DNA of 64,000 bases from Muribaculaceae bacterium Isolate-036 (Harlan). Lineage in GTDB: Bacteria; Bacteroidota; Bacteroidia; Bacteroidales; Muribaculaceae. Under the pieces are notes generated by a model. It ran no database searches. It had not been told where the DNA came from and saw only the letters and a program-made list of their open reading frames with translations. Positions within the stretch are counted from its first letter, which is position 1; every line of letters starts with the position of its first letter. A program made the translations under genes and the position numbers. The stretch covers positions 1 to 64,000 of the forward strand of contig RIAY01000004.1 in NCBI GenBank assembly GCA_003833075.1, in the 5' to 3' direction. Shown in pieces: positions 17,714 through 27,769 of this stretch.

Positions 17714-18289
17714 ATGGACTCGCTATATGATCTTTGGGCCAAACGCAGCCCTAAATGGGAAACCCGCTATCAAGATTCTGTAATCAGCGTATTCGCTGAC
17801 TATGGAAAAGGGACAAATAGCATAACCGAAATCAAAGGTAAAACCTTTGGCGCGGGTTATGAAGTATACATTCTTGCCTTCTTTATTGGTCTTTATTCAG
17901 ACCAATGCAAGCCTCTCGTAGATGATGCCTCCAAGATAAAAGACTTTGGTTGGGCTATCTCTAACTGGGGTACGCAGGAAAGTCGTCTCGGCCGCTTTTC
18001 TTATCCACTGCTTCGAGAATATATGTTTGCAGCCCTGATTGCGCGAACAGATGTAGACTTAATCGCGCTGGATAAAGGTGAGATAAAGCCCGCAAGGATT
18101 GTCGACCAACTAATTGATAAAATGGAGCAATATGCCAACTTCGGTTTTGACTTTATAAAGGAGAAACTTGAAGACGATCCCAACTATTTTTTCAAAGACA
18201 CCGCTTTCCTTCGTGTCTTCCTCTCATTCCTTCCGGACAGCTCTCCAGATTCATCGGATATGGACGAAGATGAACTCGAAGAACTCTAA
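17714..18289 (+). CDS. Hypothetical 191-aa protein, last gene of Ssp-like operon
   Basis: A 191-residue protein starting two bases after the SMC-like ATPase gene. It is mixed helical with conserved-looking aromatic patches (SLYDLWAKRSPKWETRY, FGAGYEVYILAFFIGLYSD, GRFSYPLLREYMFAALIAR) and a very acidic C-terminus (SSDMDEDELEEL). I do not recognise the family. It is larger than DndE and lacks obvious similarity to it. Its tight coupling to the ATPase suggests a subunit of the same complex. A strong terminator follows at once. Confidence 0.7.
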   Translation: MDSLYDLWAKRSPKWETRYQDSVISVFADYGKGTNSITEIKGKTFGAGYEVYILAFFIGLYSDQCKPLVDDASKIKDFGWAISNWGTQESRLGRFSYPLLREYMFAALIARTDVDLIALDKGEIKPARIVDQLIDKMEQYANFGFDFIKEKLEDDPNYFFKDTAFLRVFLSFLPDSSPDSSDMDEDELEEL

Positions 18290-18292
18290 TAA

Positions 18293-18322
18293 AACCGCCG
18301 CAGGTCAACTCCCGCGGCGGTT
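18293..18322 (+). terminator. Terminator of the Ssp-like operon
   Basis: AACCGCCGC (18293-18301) pairs with GCGGCGGTT (18314-18322), starting four bases after the last stop codon. The T-run is weak (TTCTGATTTG). Confidence 0.7.
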
Positions 18323-18708
18323 CTGATTTGATAAATAGAATTAATACTACTTGGTTGTTGCAAGAGTTAAATATGTCATTTTGGCAGATATTATGTAAAA
18401 GGTATTCTGGCACATTTTTTGCTTATCATATCGTGTAAACGACCGAATAGCTGAAGCATGCCTTTAGGTAACAAATCTGCTACTCTCCGGCAGGTGCTCT
18501 TACAAATTGGTGCAAGAGGATGACATTTCCAAATAGGCATCCATCAGTCAAACACCCGTCCCGGCAGAATTGCTTACGCAATTTCGCCAAGTAATCAACA
18601 TGAAACAACTTTAATACAAACTTGAACAACAAAAGCCCCGAGCACCACGTCACATCGACGCAGCAGCCGGGGCATAGAGTATTTTTATGATGCCTTAGTG
18701 CAACAATA
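18323..18708. other. Intergenic, no gene seen
   Basis: 386 bases between convergent genes. Apart from the two flanking hairpins I see no coding frame, repeat or RNA gene. Confidence 0.5.
18635..18673 (-). terminator. Terminator for the minus-strand gene at 18709
   Basis: GCCCCG (18635-18640) pairs with CGGGGC (18668-18673). On the minus strand the hairpin is followed by TTTTGTTG. It lies 36 bases beyond the stop of the 323-residue gene. Confidence 0.55.
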
Positions 18709-19680
18709 TTACCATTTGTTTCCTTTTGAGGAATTCTCGCCCCTTTCCATTAGGATATAGGAGGTGATTGAATTGATATGATCAAACTCTTTCTTCAATT
18801 GTGCGGGATTACATTCCATTCCTTTGTTCACTTTCTCAAATTCAGGATAATTTCCAGCAGACAAGACAAGAGAGATTGCTGGTGAATGGTCAATTGAGAT
18901 TGAACCAAAATCAATTGAACCATCGGAGCGAATAACTACTTTAAAAGGATGTATAGTCCCATCAGAATGATACCCCATCACTTTAACGAATCCTTTGTGG
19001 TCTATCATTGCGTTGCCCTTATTTACAAGATGGCTATCTCTATATACAATAGGACGGACATAGAGGATTCCATCCTTGATTTTAAATTTGTCAATCCCAT
19101 TTAAATAGTGTATGCCACATTCAGTTATAACGGAGAACTTCTCTACTGACTTTTGGATCCAACTTTCAGTTGTAGTTTTCTTCAAAATAGAATTTAGGAT
19201 ACGCGCCGGAAACTCTCTCCGTTGTCCACTTGCAATCCTCGTTTGAAATTTTTTTCGCAAAATTTCAATGTCATAATCATCTTCCGATATTTCCTTTACA
19301 ATTTCTTTGGGCGTAGGAAGATTGGATTTTGTAGATTTTGAAACATCAGTAGTCTGCAATGATTCAATAAAGTCCTGAAATCGATGGATGGAGGTTCTTA
19401 CATTATCTCCATACCTCTTATTCATTTCTCCTCTCCTAACAAGTTGAAGAATTTTATCCTCTAATGTTAGTAATACTTGTTCAATGGCATTGTGATACCT
19501 ACTTTCCCCAATCATCAAAGAAAGTGAATTTTTCAATGGTGTCAGATGTGTCATAGACTCATCCCATATCCAGCATGCTTTGTTTAAGTATGGCGTTGAA
19601 TAGGACTTTGCACTATCTGCGCTTATTCCTGGTTGTGTTTTTAACCAATCGAAGAAAGCATCATTTATATTTGGCCTCAT
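18709..19680 (-). CDS. Hypothetical protein, 323 aa
   Basis: A 323-residue, probably cytosolic protein. The first half is helical and polar. The second half contains beta-rich segments (FKIKDGILYVRPIVYRDSHL, HPFKVVIRSDGSIDFGSISI). No known motif. The IS630 element ends about 12 bases upstream of the start codon, so its native promoter has probably been separated from it and expression may depend on the IS. It lies between the Ssp-like operon and the tRNA-Leu island. Confidence 0.6.
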   Translation of the reverse strand: MRPNINDAFFDWLKTQPGISADSAKSYSTPYLNKACWIWDESMTHLTPLKNSLSLMIGESRYHNAIEQVLLTLEDKILQLVRRGEMNKRYGDNVRTSIHRFQDFIESLQTTDVSKSTKSNLPTPKEIVKEISEDDYDIEILRKKFQTRIASGQRREFPARILNSILKKTTTESWIQKSVEKFSVITECGIHYLNGIDKFKIKDGILYVRPIVYRDSHLVNKGNAMIDHKGFVKVMGYHSDGTIHPFKVVIRSDGSIDFGSISIDHSPAISLVLSAGNYPEFEKVNKGMECNPAQLKKEFDHINSITSYILMERGENSSKGNKW

Positions 19681-19691
19681 AATGATATGTA

Positions 19692-20802
19692 CTAATAAAA
19701 GTTAAGTAATTCAGAAAAATAAATGAACATATCAGGCTCTTTTAGAGAAGTTGATAAAGTGGGATTTGCCCAGCCCCGCCAGGCCTCGATTGACAGCGTA
19801 GAACAGATTGTCAGTCGAGACATAATCCGCAGGCTGTATCCACTGCCCTTTAAGCATTCTCCAAAGAGTCTCGGCAATGTTGAGATGAGGGGAATAAGGA
19901 GGCAGGAAGAAAAGGAAAAGCCCCCGTTTCTCCCATATCTTTCTCATTTCCTTCATATACTTGCTTCTGTGCACCTTGGCATTGTCAAGCACGATGAATG
20001 TGTCCTTCCTTATTGTAAGGGAGAACTTGTCAAGGAAATCAGCGATGCGTTCGGATGTCATGCTTTCCGTGGAACAGAAGCCATGATACCGGCTGTTGTA
20101 GTCAATCATTCCCCAGATATTGAGCCTTGCGCCTCTGTCCGATGGGATGGTTATGCTTTCACCGGGGAACTGCCAGCCGTATGGCACATATCCTTCGGTA
20201 CAAGTGAAGCTCCCGTCTCCGAAATAGAGGTCAATAAGCCCTTCCCGGTACTGTTGTTCAAGCTCTTGCAGCTTCTCTTTCTTATAATCGTAGAGCTGCG
20301 GCGAGGGTGTCCCTTTGGTCGTTTTCCTTATACGTCCAAATCTTGCGCCAAGGCTGATAAAAAAGCCCTGTACGTGTCGCGACACGCCTCCTTGCCTGTT
20401 GCCTGCTGCCATCTCTCCTTGGCCTTCATGACACTGAGCCGGTCTTTCTCGATGGCATGTCTTACAGCTTCCTCGTCCGATGAGTCCATTATTGGCTTGG
20501 CTCCTTGTCCCGGTTTGTTTCGCAGACCATCGATACCCTGTTCGAGATACCGTCTGACCCAGCGGTTGACCTTGTGTTCCGAGCACGACAGCCTTTCCGC
20601 TATCTTCTTTGAGGGCATGCCATCGGCTTTGTCCAATATTATACGGCTTCGTTTCTGCATAAACGGTCTGGAATCGAAGTGCTCTATGTACTCCAACTCC
20701 ACACGTTGTTTCTTGGTAAGTTTTACTTCTGTGATTCTCATAGCTGTATCTTACCTTGGTATTATGCAAAAACCGTGCCAACATATGTACATTAATTTTT
20801 AG
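19692..20802 (-). mobile_element. IS630-family insertion sequence
   Basis: About 1.1 kb, the normal size for IS630. The ends are loosely inverted (TACTAATAAAAGTTAAGTA on the left against TACTAAAAATTAATGTA read inward from the right) and abut TA at 19690-19691 and 20803-20804, the expected TA target duplication. Exact ends are uncertain because the terminal repeats are imperfect. It sits just upstream of the 323-residue gene. Confidence 0.65.
19732..20741 (-). CDS. IS630-family transposase, made by -1 frameshift
   Basis: The first frame (20741 down to 20328, 137 residues) carries the HTH domain (KKIAERLSCSEHKVNRWVRRYLEQG). The second frame carries the DDE domain: Asp in YFGDGSF, Asp in VLDNAKVH, Glu in PHLNIAETLW. 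The minus-strand heptamer TTTTTTA (plus-strand 20358-20364) near the end of the first frame is a classical X XXY YYZ slip site. A -1 shift there joins ...YRAF to FISLGARFGRIRKT in the second frame. IS630 elements often use such shifts. A fused transposase of about 335 residues is expected, so the element may be active. Confidence 0.8.
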
Positions 20803-20920
20803 TAGCTACTTAAAGAATTTAATTTCGGTTTGTTTAAGACGTGCTGTTCTGATTTATTTCGGTTGAAATCGGGGGTTGAGCTGAGGTCTGTTGACACCGC
20901 GTTGACACGGAATGAAACTA

Positions 20921-20959
20921 GAAATTGCAAGTGATTGATAATTAATCACTTGCGATTTC
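20921..20959 (-). terminator. Probable original tRNA-Leu terminator, displaced by the island
   Basis: A 16-base stem with one G-T pair (20921-20936 with 20944-20959) lies directly outside the left attachment repeat. The intact tRNA at the other end now has a different hairpin at the same distance, so this one is probably the pre-insertion terminator. Confidence 0.55.
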
Positions 20960-20963
20960 TTAG

Positions 20964-20981
20964 TGTGCCCAGAACAGAACT
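20964..20981. other. Attachment site, left (attL) of the tRNA-Leu island
   Basis: TGTGCCCAGAACAGAACT matches 42831-42848 (3' end of tRNA-Leu) with one mismatch. It marks the left border of a 21.9-kb insertion. The integrase gene starts 240 bases inside. Confidence 0.8.
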
Positions 20982-21095
20982 ACTAAAACTGCATTCTATT
21001 ACTTTCTAATACTTTTATATATTACTCTATATTAGCGTATTACAAAAATATTACAGATTTTAGAGAGTCTTTGAATTGCTTAAAATAGCGGAATT

Positions 21096-21190
21096 TTGCC
21101 TGTAAATTTGCCTGTAAAATCATTTTGAGTTACCTTTGCATCTGGATTCGGGGCAAACCTTGCCTTTGTTACAGGCAAAATTGCCTCTAA
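21096..21190. repeat. Integrase arm-type repeats (TTGCCTGTAA), left end
   Basis: TTGCCTGTAA at 21096-21105 and 21108-21117, its reverse complement at 21169-21178, and TTGCCTCTAA at 21181-21190. A matching pair occurs at the right end (42754-42774). The spacing of 11-12 bases and presence at both ends fit arm-binding sites of the integrase. Confidence 0.65.
21107..21138 (+). promoter_or_regulatory. Integrase promoter overlapping an arm repeat
   Basis: TTTG (21107-21110) and TACCTTTG (21131-21138) are 20 bases apart. The -33 box lies inside the second TTGCCTGTAA repeat, so integrase binding there could repress its own gene. Confidence 0.6.
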
Positions 21191-21219
21191 TCGTATTTAT
21201 AACTCTAATATTCTCTCCA

Positions 21220-22644
21220 ATGGTGACATTCAGATTTGAACTCAACGGACGACCGACCAAGAACAAGACATATGTGGTGTATCTTCGTGTGACTGTCGGC
21301 GGCAAAAGAAAACTTATCAAGACGATGGTCGAGATTACCCGACCTTCTGATTTTAATGCTAAATGTAAAAGCGAGAATTGGATACGTGGCGGTGTCCGCG
21401 ACGCAAAGGTTCTCAATGCACAACTGGCCGATATTCTCGCCAAGGCGAAGGAAACATATAAAGAACTCGACAAGGAGGGTGAGGTAACGACCGTCGCTCT
21501 TGCCAAGGAGATGAACACCGAGGCTGTTTCACCTTCGTTTCTAGCTTTTGCGCGTGAGCGGGCTCAGATGATATATGATAACGGCGGGTGGCGCAACTGG
21601 CGTAAGTATTGTGGGCTTATCAATAAGATGGATGCCTTCCGAAAGAAACGTCGTATGGCTGACATTACTGTTGCCGACATGACGGTTGAGCTATTGACTC
21701 GCTTTGACAACTTTCTCCACAAGTGGGAAAATGAGCGTGAGCCGGGGAAACTGTTGCACCCGAACACTATCGAGGTGCAGTTCAATATACTCCGCACACT
21801 GGTTCATCGCGCTATTGAGGTCGGTATAATGGAGGCATCGAAAGATCCATTTCTTGTTTTTAAGTACAAAGGAGTTAAAACAACGAAAGAAAAACTGAGC
21901 GACACCGAGATGGAGCGTATCATCGCGCTCGAATTGGAAGAAGGCTCCCTGATTTGGCACTGTAAGAATTATTTCTTGTTCAGCTATTATTGCGCAGGAA
22001 TCCGTGCTGCCGATTTGATTCAACTCCGGTGGCGTAACGTAACGGAGAATGGCAGACTGCACTACCAAATGGGCAAGAACCATAAAGACCGAGACCTCTT
22101 GCTTGTCGATCAGGCTTTGGATATACTTCGGTATTATCATAATGATGATGTCAAACAGGATGATTATATCTTCCCTTTGCTTGACAATGATGCACCGTTT
22201 GCAAAATTTGTCACCCAGGCAGATAAGGACAGAATGAAGCCGGAACTGCGTCATCAACTCTATCAGCAAATATCGGCCAAAAATGCCCTTATCAATAAAT
22301 ATCTGAAGAAGATTGCAGAAAAGGCGGAGATTACCACCAATCTTACTATGCATATCAGTCGGCACGCCTTCGCGCACATCGCGCAAGAGGCCGGGGCAGA
22401 AAGTTCCGCTATCAAGAATATTCTTGGCCATAGCAACCTCGCTACAACCGAGCGATATATGGGTAGCTTCGACACATCCAAGACGGACAACACGCTGCGA
22501 ACTCTTTTCAAAAAGAAACCCACACCAAAACCACAAGCCGAGGACATCCTCAATGGACTATCAAAAGAGGAGCAAGCCATCGCACTGCTGAAAGGTATGT
22601 CTCCAGAACAAATCATGGCTGTTATCAGCGCAATCAATAAATAA
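21220..22644 (+). CDS. Island integrase (tyrosine recombinase)
   Basis: 474 residues from the ATG at 21220 (MVTFRFELNGRPTKNKTYVVYL, an arm-binding domain). An in-frame ATG at 21136 would add 28 residues that do not fit the family, and it would start upstream of the arm repeats at 21169-21190. Domains: arm-binding 1-90, SAM-like about 110-210, catalytic about 230-430. Catalytic Arg in CAGIRAADLIQLRW, His/Arg in HISRHAFAH, His in ILGHSN and Tyr in TTERYMGSF are present. The C-terminus adds a helical tail of about 45 residues. Its position just inside attL marks it as the enzyme that placed this island in tRNA-Leu. Confidence 0.92.
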   Translation: MVTFRFELNGRPTKNKTYVVYLRVTVGGKRKLIKTMVEITRPSDFNAKCKSENWIRGGVRDAKVLNAQLADILAKAKETYKELDKEGEVTTVALAKEMNTEAVSPSFLAFARERAQMIYDNGGWRNWRKYCGLINKMDAFRKKRRMADITVADMTVELLTRFDNFLHKWENEREPGKLLHPNTIEVQFNILRTLVHRAIEVGIMEASKDPFLVFKYKGVKTTKEKLSDTEMERIIALELEEGSLIWHCKNYFLFSYYCAGIRAADLIQLRWRNVTENGRLHYQMGKNHKDRDLLLVDQALDILRYYHNDDVKQDDYIFPLLDNDAPFAKFVTQADKDRMKPELRHQLYQQISAKNALINKYLKKIAEKAEITTNLTMHISRHAFAHIAQEAGAESSAIKNILGHSNLATTERYMGSFDTSKTDNTLRTLFKKKPTPKPQAEDILNGLSKEEQAIALLKGMSPEQIMAVISAINK

Positions 22645-23321
22645 ATTATGAAAGTCATATCTAAACAGGAATATACCGAATTAATGGAGTTCATTGAACC
22701 TCATTTAAAGGATCTTTGGAACCATAAAAATAAAGAAAGGATTAATCAAGAGAAAGAACCCTTAAATATCTTTCAATTTGGGTTTTCAATAGTAGATATT
22801 TATAATTATAAAATTGATGCTGACACTCAATTTTATATGATTTTTAATAGTACATTTCTACGAGTAATCTATCAAGGTATTCAAAACGCATTACAAGAAT
22901 ATCCTGATAATTTTGGGACAGGAAACGCCTCAGATGTAATTGAGGCCCTCTATAATGTTAGTGGATATAAACGTTTTGGTTCAATTGAAGACTATATTCA
23001 GTTTCTGACAGATCATTTATGTTGTTATATAGTGTACCGTGAGAATGGAATTTTTAGTGACAACATATTGCGAGTTGATCTTCTACGCCAAATACTTCCG
23101 AGTAAAGACAATGATGCAAAGAATGATTTTGTTGGAGGACTTCTTCATACTTTAAAACATTTCTCAATAGACAATCAAAACCTATCAACAGGTATCTATG
23201 TACATAATATATTTGATATCCATCACCTTATGTACCTTATTGCAATGTCATTTAGACTTCGCACGGGAGAAGGTTGTAAATATAAAGCAGTACAAGAGTT
23301 ATCAGATGGAAAAATGCTCGC

Positions 23322-23331
23322 ATTTTTCTAT
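23322..23331. repeat. Target duplication of the IS4 element, left copy
   Basis: ATTTTTCTAT at 23322-23331 is repeated at 24755-24764, a 10-bp duplication in the range expected for IS4-family elements. Confidence 0.8.
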
Positions 23332-23332
23332 T

Positions 23333-24754
<1,422 letters not shown>

Positions 24755-24823
24755 ATTTTTCTATAGGGAGCCAGAGACAGGCGTTTATTTTCTAAATAGC
24801 TATTATAAAAAGAATTAACTATA

Positions 24824-25849
24824 ATGCAAATTGTAGAGAGAACCTTTTATAGAGTGGGTAATGGTTTGTTCGGAATGGAACATACCAACGATATAATAAG
24901 TGTGTATGATTGTGGAAGTACAAACCAACGACTTGTCAATAATGCCATTGACAGGGCGGCTAAAGCCTACCCCCGGGATATACCTATAGATAATATATTT
25001 ATATCCCATTATGATAAAGATCATGTAAATGGGCTGCTAAGATTCTTACAAGAATATACACAAGTTAGACGGGTGATATTACCTATGATACCTAATCTAA
25101 CTAGAGTTATCAATAGTTCTTCTACAAGTAACAGGTTTCTATCTGATTTTATTATAGATCCGGAGGCTTATATACGCAATGTTTCACCTCAAACAAATGT
25201 GATATTCGTTGATGCAACCGATAGGGACAACAATATTAATGATAGGATACAAGATAGCGAAGAAATAAATCTGAGTTATATTGAGAATGGTGCGACTGTA
25301 CCCAGTAGATTTCAGATTTTTACTATCAATGATTGGATATACATAATTTATAATAGAAGATTGCTAAATGATGCCGAGATTGCCACGTTCATGAAAAAGC
25401 TGGGACTGCCACCTACTGCAACAACTGATGAGATAATCTCAGTTCTCAAACAAAAAGGTACCTCCCTGAAAAAATCATTGGATCAGGTATTAACGAATAA
25501 TGAGATTGAAAATCTGAATGATTACAGTATGGTGGTATGGAGTGGACGAAAAGATTTGTGTCATGGCTGCCTTTATACAGGAGACTATAATGCCAAGAAA
25601 TATCATAAAGAGCTTGCAAATATATACGGACGATTGAGGTCTCACACAGACATAATCCAGATACCTCATCATGGGTCAATAAATAATTTTAGGCCGGAGA
25701 TCTGTTCACAAAATTCTATACATGTTGTCTCAGCATCTAAGGGTCCATATAAATCCCGACAAATAGTCAATCCTAATAGTGTCATAACTACAATTCGTAA
25801 TAGCGGTTTTATTTGTTCAGATACCCGAACCAAAGACATAACTATTTGA
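24824..25849 (+). CDS. Metallo-beta-lactamase-fold hydrolase (ComEC-like C-terminal type)
   Basis: A 341-residue soluble protein with an MBL fold. The metal motif is SHYDKDHVNG (HxDxDH, the second His replaced by Asp as in several ComEC-like branches), with YTGDYN near residue 245 and IPHHGS near 283. An insertion of about 120 residues lies between the first and second motifs. There is no membrane segment, unlike ComEC. It followed the IS-disrupted 245-residue gene in a two-gene transcript. Such pairs in islands are often defence modules, but the substrate (nucleic acid or nucleotide) is not evident. Confidence 0.75.
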   Translation: MQIVERTFYRVGNGLFGMEHTNDIISVYDCGSTNQRLVNNAIDRAAKAYPRDIPIDNIFISHYDKDHVNGLLRFLQEYTQVRRVILPMIPNLTRVINSSSTSNRFLSDFIIDPEAYIRNVSPQTNVIFVDATDRDNNINDRIQDSEEINLSYIENGATVPSRFQIFTINDWIYIIYNRRLLNDAEIATFMKKLGLPPTATTDEIISVLKQKGTSLKKSLDQVLTNNEIENLNDYSMVVWSGRKDLCHGCLYTGDYNAKKYHKELANIYGRLRSHTDIIQIPHHGSINNFRPEICSQNSIHVVSASKGPYKSRQIVNPNSVITTIRNSGFICSDTRTKDITI

Positions 25850-25887
25850 AGCAGTGCCAATATATTGTTAGTCTATATTTACCGAGA

Positions 25888-25919
25888 GTTGTGTAATCCA
25901 CGAAAAATGAGTAATTTTG
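25888..25919 (+). promoter_or_regulatory. Promoter for the AlbA/HATPase regulator gene
   Basis: GTTG (25888-25891) and TAATTTTG (25912-25919), 20 bases apart, lie just upstream of the ATG at 25939. The -33 box is weak and the -7 box good. Confidence 0.5.
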
Positions 25920-25938
25920 CAACCTGAAAAGAAACGAT

Positions 25939-27459
25939 ATGCCTCTGACAAAAGAAGAAATACAGTCGCTGTTGAGCGACATAGAGAATGAGCGCGTGGA
26001 GCGCACATTGTCCACCGATAACACCAAGAAAATATCGGAGGCTATCTGCTCATTTGCCAATGACATTCGTAATACGAATAAGCCCGGTTATTTTCTCATA
26101 GGTGCCGACGATAACGGTAATCTTGATGGACTGACTTTTAGCGATGCACAGTTGCGTTCATATGCTGGGTTACGTAATACCGGAACAATTCTTCCGCCTC
26201 CCGCAATGATGGTTTATAAGGAGACATTCCCAGAAGGAGAAGTTGCCGTCATTGAAGTTCAGCCAAGCGAAGATACTCCCGTGCGATACAAAGGCGTTAT
26301 CTGGATTAGAATTGGAGCAAGAAAGGCAGAGGCAAATACTGAGGAAGAGCGCATCCTGACCGAAAAGGGTCAGATTCACAGTTCTTCTTTCGATGGTCGT
26401 CCATGTCGCGAAGCTACCATTGATGACATTGACATAGATCTGTTCAAGAATGAGTATTTGCCGAAGGCTGTATCGCCGGTTACTTTAGCGAAGGATAAGC
26501 GCAGCGTAATTCAGCAGCTTGCTTCTTTGCGACTTTTCGATACTCGTTTCAACTGTCCGACTTATGCCGGTATTCTTTTGTTAGGACACGACCCGCAGTA
26601 TTTTATTCCGGGAGCATACATTCAGTATGTCAAATTTGCAGGAACTACTCGTGCGACAAAAGTATTGAAGGAAAACCGCTTCAAAGGCAATTTGATTTCA
26701 ATGCTAAAAGAGCTGGAGTATTTCATCAAATATTCCATCGAGAGCAAACGCCCGGAGTTTGTGAGTGTCCTTCGCGAAGAACCACGCATTAACTATCCTT
26801 GGGAGGCAATCCGTGAACTTGCAATGAATGCCGTAATGCACCGCGCCTATAATGGTAATAACTCCCCGATAAAATTCTACGAATACAACGACCGCATAGA
26901 GATTGACAACCCCGGTAATTTATACGGCAAAGTCAATTTGGAGAACTTTCCTAATGAAACCGACTATCGCAACCCTAATATAGCCGAGATAATGCTGAAT
27001 CTGGGTTATGTCAATCGTTTCGGCAGCGGTGTAAATACTGTATCAACACTTCTCGAAGAAAATAAGAGCAACCCTGCGGAATTTCTTCTCGGTGACTATA
27101 CCACATTCAAAGTTATTGTTCAGAATGCTGATGTCATAGAAAATGGCACCGATGGCACCGATAAAACGCCTAGAATTATAGTGAACACTACGGAAAGTGG
27201 CACCGATGGCACCGATAAATCTGAATTTGGCACCGATAATGGCACCGATGGCACTAATAGTGGCACCGATGAAATATCTCGTGAAGATGCGATTGTGAAT
27301 CTAATGCGTAAAAACAAGCGTATAAGCATCAAAGAAATCTCATCACAACTAAACATTCCGAGAAGAACCTTATTCCGAATTATTGATACACTAAAATCAG
27401 ATGGACGCATCCGTCGTGTAGGTTCTGAGAAATCCGGGACATGGGAAGTCATTGAATAA
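25939..27459 (+). CDS. AlbA_2/Schlafen-type ATP-binding transcriptional regulator
   Basis: 506 residues. The N-terminal AlbA_2 (Schlafen-like DNA-binding) domain has VERTLS...KKISEAICSFANDIRNT followed by GYFLIGADDNGNLDG. A GHKL-like HATPase_c_4 domain carries ELAMNAVMHRAY, YNDRIEIDNPGNL and NRFGSGV. A low-complexity linker (about 396-446) is built of Gly-Thr-Asp repeats encoded by GGCACCGAT units, and a winged helix (IVNLMRKNKRISIKEISSQL) ends the protein. Such proteins are common in Bacteroidales islands and presumably regulate or sense. Two decayed copies of its linker region lie elsewhere in the window (4061-4305 and 28390-28500). Confidence 0.85.
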   Translation: MPLTKEEIQSLLSDIENERVERTLSTDNTKKISEAICSFANDIRNTNKPGYFLIGADDNGNLDGLTFSDAQLRSYAGLRNTGTILPPPAMMVYKETFPEGEVAVIEVQPSEDTPVRYKGVIWIRIGARKAEANTEEERILTEKGQIHSSSFDGRPCREATIDDIDIDLFKNEYLPKAVSPVTLAKDKRSVIQQLASLRLFDTRFNCPTYAGILLLGHDPQYFIPGAYIQYVKFAGTTRATKVLKENRFKGNLISMLKELEYFIKYSIESKRPEFVSVLREEPRINYPWEAIRELAMNAVMHRAYNGNNSPIKFYEYNDRIEIDNPGNLYGKVNLENFPNETDYRNPNIAEIMLNLGYVNRFGSGVNTVSTLLEENKSNPAEFLLGDYTTFKVIVQNADVIENGTDGTDKTPRIIVNTTESGTDGTDKSEFGTDNGTDGTNSGTDEISREDAIVNLMRKNKRISIKEISSQLNIPRRTLFRIIDTLKSDGRIRRVGSEKSGTWEVIE

Positions 27460-27484
27460 ATGTGATAATTGAAGGGAAGCAAAT

Positions 27485-27769
27485 ATGGAAGGCTCAGTAA
27501 TCTCTAAAGAATTGATTGAGGCGTTCCGCCCTATCATAGAGATCAATAACGCACAATTTCGGCAAGTTAAGACTATGCTTGCTGGATTTATCGCTACGCA
27601 AGAAAGAGATCTGGACTATATGGATGGGTATATGGACACTCTTTTCAATTTTATGGATCCACGATCAGATACCGAGACGTTAATGCGCCAATACTATAAT
27701 TATATCGCTACTTTTGATCCGAAGGAAGCGAAGGCGCGCATTGAACGCCTTGAAGATGATATGGGATAG
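27485..27769 (+). CDS. Small acidic protein (94 aa) paired with HD hydrolase
   Basis: A 94-residue helical protein (SKELIEAFRPIIEINNAQFR, then RDLDYMDGYMDTLFNFMDP). It starts 26 bases after the regulator gene and its stop codon abuts the ATG of the HD protein, so the three are probably one transcript. It is too short for a catalytic domain and no family is recognised. It could be an antitoxin or accessory subunit of the HD enzyme, which is inference from coupling only. Confidence 0.6.
   Translation: MEGSVISKELIEAFRPIIEINNAQFRQVKTMLAGFIATQERDLDYMDGYMDTLFNFMDPRSDTETLMRQYYNYIATFDPKEAKARIERLEDDMG

Larger units (their letters stand above)
20805..21219. other. Left end of the tRNA-Leu island: att, hairpin, arm sites and promoter
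   Basis: No gene. It holds the displaced tRNA terminator hairpin (20921-20959), attL (20964-20981), integrase arm-type repeats (21096-21190) and the integrase promoter (21107-21138), each listed separately. Confidence 0.7.
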
